Shown here: one piece after another, positions 1 to 6,072 of the stretch | Layout of the letters: every line of letters begins with the position of its first letter | Numbering within the stretch: the stretch's first letter is position 1 | From: Cytophagales bacterium | Lineage (GTDB): Bacteria > Bacteroidota > Bacteroidia > Cytophagales > MED-G16 | Reading direction: 5' to 3' | DNA: 10,027 bases | Assembly (NCBI GenBank): GCA_029940715.1 | Contig: JAPYTU010000003.1 | Location: forward strand, 40,393 to 50,419 | Notes under the pieces: generated by a model | What the model saw: only the letters and a program-made list of their open reading frames with translations | Told to the model about the DNA's origin: nothing | Databases searched by the model: none | Position numbers and translations under genes: made by a program

Positions 1-254
1 CCTTTTCTATAAACTTTAAACCCCTTTAAGGTTTTGTACCTACAAAAAATATCTTTGACAGTTCTTGACATCACATGGTGAATTCCTGGCATTCCATTTG
101 CAGAAGGAGGTCCCTCATAAAAAGAGAAAACATCTCCATTATTTCTCAAAGTAATTGATTTTTCAAAAATTTTCTTTTTTTTCCAAAAAGAAAGTATATC
201 AGAACCTACTTCATAATAATTTATGGATTTATATTCATTAAATTTTTTATTCAT
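1..254 (-). CDS. ileS: Isoleucyl-tRNA synthetase, N-terminal fragment (gene continues past the left edge)
   Basis: Class I aminoacyl-tRNA synthetase that charges tRNA-Ile in the cytoplasm. Only the first 84 codons are in the window. They read MNKKFNEYKS, then the nucleotide-binding entry FYEGPPSANG (residues 45-54) and KDIFCRYKTLKGFKV (67-81), which is the characteristic Bacteroidota IleRS opening. The class I HIGH signature is replaced by GIHH (57-60), a known natural variant in IleRS2-type enzymes. The start is the ATG at 254-252, 12 bases after the stop of the upstream RND gene. It lacks a Shine-Dalgarno but is preceded by a TAAATTTG box. It is the third gene of the glyS-RND-ileS cluster. 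The identity is firm; the full length (usually above 1000 residues) cannot be checked here. Confidence 0.95.
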   Translation of the reverse strand, partial: MNKKFNEYKSINYYEVGSDILSFWKKKKIFEKSITLRNNGDVFSFYEGPPSANGMPGIHHVMSRTVKDIFCRYKTLKGFKVYRK

Positions 255-261
255 CTATATA

Positions 262-269
262 CAAATTTA
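262..269 (-). promoter_or_regulatory. Candidate Bacteroidota -7 promoter box ahead of ileS
   Basis: TAAATTTG on the minus strand fits the TAnnTTTG -7 consensus of Bacteroidota sigma factor RpoD/SigABfr. Its first three bases are the stop codon of the RND gene, and its end lies 7 bases before the ileS ATG. I see no convincing TTG/TTTG -33 element at the expected 17-23 base spacing, so this may be a weak internal promoter or chance in AT-rich DNA. Confidence 0.3.
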
Positions 270-2573
270 ATTATTGGAATTATAGAAATATAAAATAATA
301 GAAGGAAGTAAAGTTAAATTAGTAATCATAGCTACAAATAATATAATTGAAGTTAAAACACCCAATACTATAGTTCCGCCAAAATTTGAAAACGCAAAAA
401 TAATAAATCCAAAAAACAAAATAAAAGAAGTAAATATCATACTTCTACCAGTTTCTTCAATTGTTTTTATAACAGCATTTTTTACATTTTTGGTTTGTGT
501 TAATTCATTTTTAAATTTCGCTAAAAAATGAATAGAATAATCTACAGAAATACCAAATACTATACTAAAAACTAATGCAGAACTTGGCTTTAATGGTATT
601 CCAAAAATACCCATAATACCTGCTGCAATAATCAATGGAATAATATTTGGAATTAAAGATATAATAACCATTTTAATATTTTTAAATAAAAGCGATACAA
701 TTAAACTTATTATAAAAAAAGCAAGCAACATACTTTGAAGTAAATTTTCAATTAAAAAATTGATTCCTTTAATAAAAATAAGAGTAGTTCCAGTAAGTTT
801 TACTTCATTATTAGTTTTTCCAAAAATATTATTTATTTCTGGTTGAATAACATTTCTAAGAATAGAATCCATTTTATGGGAACCTAAATCTGCTATGTTT
901 AAAGAAATTCTAATTTTTTGTCCTAAAGAATCTACAAATGATTTTGAAATATTTTCATTTTCAACATTATCACCATAACCTGAAGATAAATATCTAAGAA
1001 TAAAATTTTTATCTCTTGAATTTGGCAAACTATAAAAAGAAGGATTATTATTATAATACGCTTGCCTTGAAGCTTTAATAAAACTTACTATAGATATTGG
1101 ATCTGATATATAAGATTTATCTTTTAAAAAATTTTCTAATCTGTCTATTTTTTTTAATGTGTTTAAATTTCGAACACCTCTTTTCTTTTTAGTATCAATA
1201 ACAATTTCTAAAGGCATAATTCCTGAAAAATTAGATTCAAAAAATTTCATATCTTTCATTAAAAAACTTTCACTTGGAACATCATCTATCAAAAAAGAAA
1301 CTGCTTTTATTTTAAAAACCCCATACAAAGAAATTACTATTAATATTCCAGACAATACAAATACTTTTTTTTGATGCTCAAAAGAAATACTTTTAAATAA
1401 GTTTATTAAAAAATACAAAAAATTATAATTCAAATAATTTATTTGTTTGGATTTTGGTTTTGGTAAGATTAAATATATCGTCGGAAACAAAAAAATACTA
1501 ACAAAAAATGTGGCTATTACATTAATTCCAGCAACAATTCCAAATTCATTTAATACCTTAATGTCAGTTGTTGCTAAAACAAAAAAACCTACAGCAGTGG
1601 TAAGATTTGTAATTAAAGTTATCAATCCAATTGTTTTAATTACATGAGAAATTGCTTTTTTTCTTGAAGAAAATTTATTTAAAGAAAAATGATAGTAGTT
1701 TAACATATAAACACAATTAGGAATGCCAATAACAACAATTAAAGGAGGCAATAAACCTGTAAGAAGAGTAATTTTATAATTCAAAATTGATAATGTTCCA
1801 AATACCCAAACAACTACAACTCCAATAATTAATATTGGAACTAAAACAGAATCCCATGATCTAAAAAAAATAAATAAAATAATAGAAGTTATTAAGATAG
1901 AAATAATAAGAAATATTATTAATTCAGACTTTACACTTTCAGCCATTATGTATCTTGAATATGGCAATCCAGCATAATGTAGATTTATGTTATTTTTTTG
2001 TGAAAAATTTTCACTTACATTAATAAGCTTTACCATTAAATCATTTCTATCAGAAGAATTAAGAATTAATTTATCAATTGTTATTAATAATGTTATTGCC
2101 CCATTATCATTTAATATTTTATTTTCATAAAATTTCTGTCTTTTTGATAATATTATAAGACTATCAAGTTCATTTTGCGTTTCAGGGAAAGGATTATATA
2201 AATTTTCAAATTTGAAATTTTTATTTTTTGCATCCTTTGTTAAAACCTTCAAATTAGATAAACTTAATACTCCATTAATGCCTTCAATTGATTCTAACCT
2301 TTGAACGTATTTATTATAATTACTAAAAACTTGTAAATCAAAAATTGAAGAATCTTTTAAACCAATTGCAAAAACATTTCCATCCTCACCAAATATTTTT
2401 TTAAAATTTTTATAAAAAATCATATCTTCATCTGAATCAGGAACTGTTTGAGAAAAATTATAATTATATCTGACAAATTGACTCTGATAAGCCATGTAAA
2501 GAGTAAAGAAAAAAATTAATGAAATAAAAAAGATTCTAAATTTTAAAATAAAATTTGAAAAATTGTCAATCAT
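267..2573 (-). CDS. RND superfamily (MMPL/Patched-like) membrane exporter
   Basis: A 768-residue inner-membrane protein with the duplicated RND layout. There is one N-terminal helix (about 13-29), a large extracytoplasmic loop (30-215) and a five-helix block (about 217-370). The pattern then repeats: helix about 403-420, loop 421-607, five-helix block 608-762. This gives about 12 membrane segments. The second half carries the proton-relay type motif GISVDYSIH (674-682, Asp678). The equivalent place in the first half reads GIPNCVYML (283-291) with no acid. RND proteins of this type use the proton-motive force to move lipids or other hydrophobic molecules; the substrate here is unknown. Its ATG overlaps the glyS stop by one base (TAATG), so translation is probably coupled, and ileS follows 12 bases downstream. 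The family assignment is strong. No membrane-fusion or outer-membrane partner is adjacent. Confidence 0.9.
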   Translation of the reverse strand: MIDNFSNFILKFRIFFISLIFFFTLYMAYQSQFVRYNYNFSQTVPDSDEDMIFYKNFKKIFGEDGNVFAIGLKDSSIFDLQVFSNYNKYVQRLESIEGINGVLSLSNLKVLTKDAKNKNFKFENLYNPFPETQNELDSLIILSKRQKFYENKILNDNGAITLLITIDKLILNSSDRNDLMVKLINVSENFSQKNNINLHYAGLPYSRYIMAESVKSELIIFLIISILITSIILFIFFRSWDSVLVPILIIGVVVVWVFGTLSILNYKITLLTGLLPPLIVVIGIPNCVYMLNYYHFSLNKFSSRKKAISHVIKTIGLITLITNLTTAVGFFVLATTDIKVLNEFGIVAGINVIATFFVSIFLFPTIYLILPKPKSKQINYLNYNFLYFLINLFKSISFEHQKKVFVLSGILIVISLYGVFKIKAVSFLIDDVPSESFLMKDMKFFESNFSGIMPLEIVIDTKKKRGVRNLNTLKKIDRLENFLKDKSYISDPISIVSFIKASRQAYYNNNPSFYSLPNSRDKNFILRYLSSGYGDNVENENISKSFVDSLGQKIRISLNIADLGSHKMDSILRNVIQPEINNIFGKTNNEVKLTGTTLIFIKGINFLIENLLQSMLLAFFIISLIVSLLFKNIKMVIISLIPNIIPLIIAAGIMGIFGIPLKPSSALVFSIVFGISVDYSIHFLAKFKNELTQTKNVKNAVIKTIEETGRSMIFTSFILFFGFIIFAFSNFGGTIVLGVLTSIILFVAMITNLTLLPSIILYFYNSNN

Positions 2574-4111
2574 TATACTTGTGTTAACAAATTATCAATT
2601 GATACATTATTAATGATATAATCCTTTGTTGAAGATAATAAAACTCTTTCCTGAACCATAGAATTTCTATTTCTTATAGTTACAGAATTATCTTTTAGCG
2701 TATCATAGTCAAACGTTATACAATAAGGTGTTCCAATAGCATCCTGTCTTCTATATCTTTTACCAATTGAATCTTTTTCATCGTATTGAATATTAAAAAA
2801 TGTTTTTAGTTCATCGTATAATAACTTAGCTTTTTCTGGTAAGTTATCTTTCGCATTAAGTGGTAATATTGCAGCTTTAATTGGTGCAATTTCAAAAGGA
2901 ATTTTAAGAAAAATTCTTTCTGTTCCATTTTTTAATTTTTGATTTTGATATGAAGCTGATAATACTGATAAAAATAATCTATCCAAACCAACAGATGTTT
3001 CAATAACATATGGAACAAAACTAGACTTAGTTTTTTGATCATAATAATTTATTTTTTTACCTGACAATTTTTGATGACTTTTTAAATCAAAATCTGTTCG
3101 AGAATGTATCCCTTCTAATTCCTTAAACCCCATGGGAAATAAAAACTCGATATCACATGCTGCGTTTGCATAATGAGCCAAATTTTCATGATTGTGAAAT
3201 CTATATAAATGATCTCCTAAATCTAAACTCTTATGCCATTTCATTCTTTTATTTTTCCAATCATCAAAAAAATTCATCTCTTTTCCAGGTTCAACAAAAA
3301 ATTGCATTTCCATTTGTTCAAATTCCCTCATTCTAAACACAAATTGTCTAGCTATAATTTCATTGCGAAAAGCTTTTCCAATTTGAGCAATTCCAAAAGG
3401 TATTTTCACTCTTGTTGAATTAACAACATTTAAAAAATTTAAAAAAATACCTTGAGCTGTTTCAGGTCTAAGATAAATTAAACTAGATGTATCAACATTT
3501 GATCCAATTTTAGTTGAAAACATTAAATTAAATTGCTTAACATCAGTCCAATTTTGTGTGCCAGATACTGGATCATTAATTCCTAATTCCAAAATCAAAT
3601 TTTTTAGCTCAACTAAATCTTTATTTATTAAACAATGGTTTAATTTTTTTGATATTTCACTAATTTTTTTTGAATTTTCAATAACTCTTAAATTAGTTTT
3701 TAAAAATTCTTCTTTATCAAATTTATCTCCATATCTTTTTTCTGCTTTTTTAATTTCTTTAGAAATTTTAGAATGAATTTTTTCAATATATTCTTCAACT
3801 AACAAATCTGCTCTATATCTTTTTTTTGAATCCCTGTTATCTATTAGAGGATCATTAAATGCATCAATATGACCAGAAGCTTGCCACGTATTTGAATGCA
3901 TAAATATTGCAGAATCTAATCCAACAATATTATCATTTAATTGAACCATAGATTTCCACCAAAATTCTTTGATATTATTTTTAAGTAAAGATCCATAAGG
4001 ACCATAATCATATACTGCGCTTAATCCATCATATATTTCACTTGAAGGATATACAAAACCATATTCCTTAGAATGAGAAACTATTTTCTTCAGCAATTCT
4101 TGATTATTCAT
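2573..4111 (-). CDS. glyS: Glycyl-tRNA synthetase, single-chain dimeric (class II) type
   Basis: Charges tRNA-Gly with glycine and ATP in the cytoplasm. The 512-residue product is the expected size for the alpha2-type enzyme. Visible elements in order are KEYGFVYPSSEIY (15-27), DYGPYG (35-40), LRPETAQGIF (214-223), motif 2 GKAFRNEI with RMREFEQMEMQFF (245-272), motif 3 ETSVGLDRLF (371-380) and a C-terminal anticodon-binding domain (about 407-508, including GKRYRRQDAIGTPYC). The zinc-type CPxC pair found in some GlyRS is absent; the site reads DPVSGTQNW (180-188). I chose the ATG at 4111-4109 because homology begins there. The frame stays open 44 codons further upstream to a TTG, but that stretch is only a hydrophobic, non-GlyRS sequence and contains the likely promoter. 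It is the first gene of the cluster with the RND exporter and ileS, and is divergent from the LOG gene. Confidence 0.97.
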   Translation of the reverse strand: MNNQELLKKIVSHSKEYGFVYPSSEIYDGLSAVYDYGPYGSLLKNNIKEFWWKSMVQLNDNIVGLDSAIFMHSNTWQASGHIDAFNDPLIDNRDSKKRYRADLLVEEYIEKIHSKISKEIKKAEKRYGDKFDKEEFLKTNLRVIENSKKISEISKKLNHCLINKDLVELKNLILELGINDPVSGTQNWTDVKQFNLMFSTKIGSNVDTSSLIYLRPETAQGIFLNFLNVVNSTRVKIPFGIAQIGKAFRNEIIARQFVFRMREFEQMEMQFFVEPGKEMNFFDDWKNKRMKWHKSLDLGDHLYRFHNHENLAHYANAACDIEFLFPMGFKELEGIHSRTDFDLKSHQKLSGKKINYYDQKTKSSFVPYVIETSVGLDRLFLSVLSASYQNQKLKNGTERIFLKIPFEIAPIKAAILPLNAKDNLPEKAKLLYDELKTFFNIQYDEKDSIGKRYRRQDAIGTPYCITFDYDTLKDNSVTIRNRNSMVQERVLLSSTKDYIINNVSIDNLLTQV

Positions 4112-4295
4112 CTCACAAATATACCTTTTTGAAAAATTAAATTTTACTAAAGAAAAGACTAATCTAAAAAGAAGAAATGGATAGTATAAAAAACCACCTA
4201 ATAATAAAATCGTCTGAAGATATATATGATTTAAAAATTCCAATATCTTGCATTATAATTATTACACAAAGTCGTTAAAATTAGTTCTTTAAAAT
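4112..4295. promoter_or_regulatory. Divergent intergenic region between glyS and the LOG gene
   Basis: These 184 bases must hold the promoters for both divergent genes. The minus-strand box at 4116-4123 is the only good element. For the plus strand there is a TTG at 4248-4250 but no TAnnTTTG at a suitable distance, and the LOG start has only AT-rich sequence before it (TTCTTTAAAAT). No hairpin, riboswitch or T-box-like structure is apparent ahead of glyS. Confidence 0.4.
4116..4123 (-). promoter_or_regulatory. Candidate Bacteroidota -7 promoter box for the glyS operon
   Basis: TATATTTG on the minus strand is an exact match to TAnnTTTG. Only four bases (TGAG) separate it from the glyS ATG. 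If used, transcription would start at or within a base or two of the ATG, giving a leaderless or nearly leaderless mRNA. The -33 region is degenerate (TTTAG-like, no clean TTG). The box would also exclude the 44-codon upstream extension of glyS from the transcript. Confidence 0.45.
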
Positions 4296-4835
4296 ATGTC
4301 AAAAAAAATTTGTGTTTTTTGTGGATCAAGCAATTCCAAAGACAATATTATTATTGAAGAAACAAAAAATATTGGTAAAATAATTGCTTCTAATAACATG
4401 TCTCTTGTATACGGAGGTGCAAAAATTGGTCTTATGGGATTAATAGCAAATGAAGTTCTAAAAAACAATGGAAAAGTTATAGGAGTTATTCCAAAAATTT
4501 TATACAAAAAAGAAATCATCAATACAAAAATAACTAAGCTATATACTGTAAAAAATATGCATGAAAGAAAACAAAAAATGTATGATCTATCAGATGTCTT
4601 TATTGCTTTGCCAGGAGGAATAGGAACTTTAGAAGAAATATCTGAAATTATAACATGGAAAAGTTTAAAGATAAAAAAAACAAGTATTCATATAATGAAC
4701 ATAAATGAATACTACACCCCTCTTATAAATCAATTTAAAAATATGATAAAAAATAATTTCTTATATTTTGATATTTTCAAAGAGGTTATTATTCACGAAA
4801 ATTCAAATAATTTGATAAAACATTTAAAGCAATAA
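4296..4835 (+). CDS. LOG-family protein (TIGR00730 type; putative nucleoside 5'-monophosphate phosphoribohydrolase)
   Basis: A 179-residue Rossmann-like protein, the usual length for the short LOG family. Members hydrolyse the N-glycosidic bond of cytokinin riboside monophosphates or of AMP-like nucleotides, releasing the base and ribose 5-phosphate. The sequence shows ICVFCGSS (5-12), LVYGGAKIGLMG (37-48), the MHERK segment (88-92, Arg91) and the hallmark PGGIGTLEE (106-114, Glu114). The last two hold the presumed catalytic Arg and Glu and the phosphate-binding glycines. The ATG at 4296 directly precedes the conserved N-terminus; there is no Shine-Dalgarno. It is monocistronic, divergent from glyS and convergent with oadB 45 bases away. 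The family is certain. The natural substrate in a non-plant bacterium is not, and the older 'lysine decarboxylase' label for this family should not be used. Confidence 0.93.
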   Translation: MSKKICVFCGSSNSKDNIIIEETKNIGKIIASNNMSLVYGGAKIGLMGLIANEVLKNNGKVIGVIPKILYKKEIINTKITKLYTVKNMHERKQKMYDLSDVFIALPGGIGTLEEISEIITWKSLKIKKTSIHIMNINEYYTPLINQFKNMIKNNFLYFDIFKEVIIHENSNNLIKHLKQ

Positions 4836-4868
4836 ATTTTTACTCCTCCTTCACTTACCCAACTTATT

Positions 4869-4879
4869 TTAATAATTAA
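4869..4879 (+). repeat. 11-base AT palindrome (copy 1) between the convergent LOG and oadB genes
   Basis: TTAATAATTAA forms the arms TTAAT/ATTAA around one A and sits inside a 13-base palindrome (4868-4880). It is in the 45-base gap between the two stop codons. The same 11-mer in inverse orientation spans the other convergent junction at 9395-9405. The stem is AT-only, so a classical terminator is doubtful. Confidence 0.35.
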
Positions 4880-4880
4880 A

Positions 4881-6071
4881 TTATGAAAGAAAGGTAATTA
4901 AAATTCCAGCTGCAACTGCAGACCCAATAACTCCAGCAATATTACTTGCCATAGCATAGTGCATAATATGATTGCTGCTATCTTCATTCAATGCTAATTC
5001 ATTAGCAACTCTACTTGCCATTGGAACAGCGCTTAATCCAGTTGCGCCTATCAAAGGGTTAATTTTTTTCTTTATAAACAAATTATATATTTTAACTGCC
5101 ATTATTCCACTAAATATTGAAATCATAAATGCAAATAGTCCTCCAACAATAATTCCAATTGTTTCCAAATTTAAGAATGAAGATGGTGTCATAGTAGCTC
5201 CTATAGATAAGCCAAGAAAAATAGTACTAGTATTTAATATCGTATCAGATGCAGCTTTAGATAATCTAACAGTTGAAACACCTATTTCTTTAATAAGATT
5301 TCCAAACATTAAAAATCCAATTAACGGAGTTGCTGAAGGAACTATAATTGATATCATCAAAGTCATTAAAATTGGAAAAATAATTTTGAGAGCATTCATG
5401 TTTTTAATTTTTACTGAACTAGGATACTCCTCATCTTGTTTTTTCATATTAATTAAAAGTTCTTTCTTGGAAACAGTTAATTTAACAACCATAGGAATTA
5501 ATACCGGAACTAATGCCATATACGAATAAGCAGCAATAGCAATTGGACCTAATAAATGTGGTGCTAAAATAATTGCAGTATATATAGCAGTTGGACCATC
5601 AGCTCCACCAATAATAGCCAAAGCAGCAGCTTCTTGATTAGAGAAACCTATCCAACTTGCTAATATCAATACTGTAAAAATTCCAAACTGTGCTGCAGCT
5701 CCAAAAAAGACTAGTCTTAAATTTTTTAGCATTGGTCCAAAATCCGTTAATGCTCCAATTCCCATAAATATAATTGGTGGAAGAAAACCAGTTGTTATAA
5801 GAGAATAGTACAATAAATTAATTATTCCATGTTCTTTAGCGATTTCTAATAAACCAAGAGATTCTTCTATTTTAACTACTCCTAAATTAGCACCTGGAAT
5901 ATTTGCTATTAATACACCAAATCCAATTGGCACAAGAAGTAATGGCTCATATTTTTTAACTATTCCTAAATAGAGCAACAATAAACTTAATGAAATCATT
6001 AACAAATACTCTGGTTGAAAAATCAATTCTTCAAAACTTGTCATTTCAATAATTCTCTCTAAAAATTCCAT
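4881..6071 (-). CDS. oadB: Na+-translocating oxaloacetate decarboxylase, beta subunit
   Basis: Integral membrane subunit that decarboxylates carboxybiotin on OadA and couples this to Na+ export. It has 396 residues and is hydrophobic throughout. The key regions are present: GGADGPTAIYT (155-165, Asp158, corresponding to the Na+-site Asp203 of the Klebsiella protein), YSYMALVP (182-189, Tyr184, corresponding to Tyr229), and GLSAVPMASR (345-354, Ser347 and Arg354, spaced like Ser382 and Arg389). The correspondences are from remembered family knowledge. The ATG at 6071-6069 follows the oadA stop after one base (TAA-T-ATG), so translational coupling is likely. It is the last gene of oadG-oadA-oadB. 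The beta subunits of methylmalonyl-CoA and glutaconyl-CoA decarboxylases are very similar; the oxaloacetate assignment rests on the pyruvate-carboxylase-type OadA next door. Confidence 0.95.
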   Translation of the reverse strand: MEFLERIIEMTSFEELIFQPEYLLMISLSLLLLYLGIVKKYEPLLLVPIGFGVLIANIPGANLGVVKIEESLGLLEIAKEHGIINLLYYSLITTGFLPPIIFMGIGALTDFGPMLKNLRLVFFGAAAQFGIFTVLILASWIGFSNQEAAALAIIGGADGPTAIYTAIILAPHLLGPIAIAAYSYMALVPVLIPMVVKLTVSKKELLINMKKQDEEYPSSVKIKNMNALKIIFPILMTLMISIIVPSATPLIGFLMFGNLIKEIGVSTVRLSKAASDTILNTSTIFLGLSIGATMTPSSFLNLETIGIIVGGLFAFMISIFSGIMAVKIYNLFIKKKINPLIGATGLSAVPMASRVANELALNEDSSNHIMHYAMASNIAGVIGSAVAAGILITFLS

Positions 6072-6072
6072 A

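Noticed and set aside
1159..1647. Two short plus-strand open frames opposite the RND gene, and similar ones opposite glyS (3233-3776)
   Set aside because: All are antisense to intact, well-recognised genes, have no domains and no promoter or ribosome-binding signal.
4112..4243. A 44-codon in-frame upstream extension of glyS encoding a hydrophobic, anchor-like stretch
   Set aside because: It starts at TTG, has no resemblance to GlyRS, contains the exact -7 box at 4116-4123, and AT-rich codons (Phe, Leu, Ile, Tyr) give hydrophobic stretches by chance. The 512-residue form matches the family length.
4112..4295. T-box or other riboswitch leader ahead of glyS
   Set aside because: No T-box core, specifier stem or terminator hairpin is visible, and the likely transcription start is next to the ATG, leaving no leader.
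4289..4522. Minus-strand open frame of 77 codons opposite the LOG gene
   Set aside because: It is antisense to the conserved GGAKIGLMG part of the LOG protein, and its hydrophobic character is a by-product of that sequence.
4972..5529. Long plus-strand open frame (185 codons) opposite oadB
   Set aside because: It lies wholly inside oadB on the opposite strand. oadB has all family motifs, while this frame shows no recognisable domain; it is a shadow.
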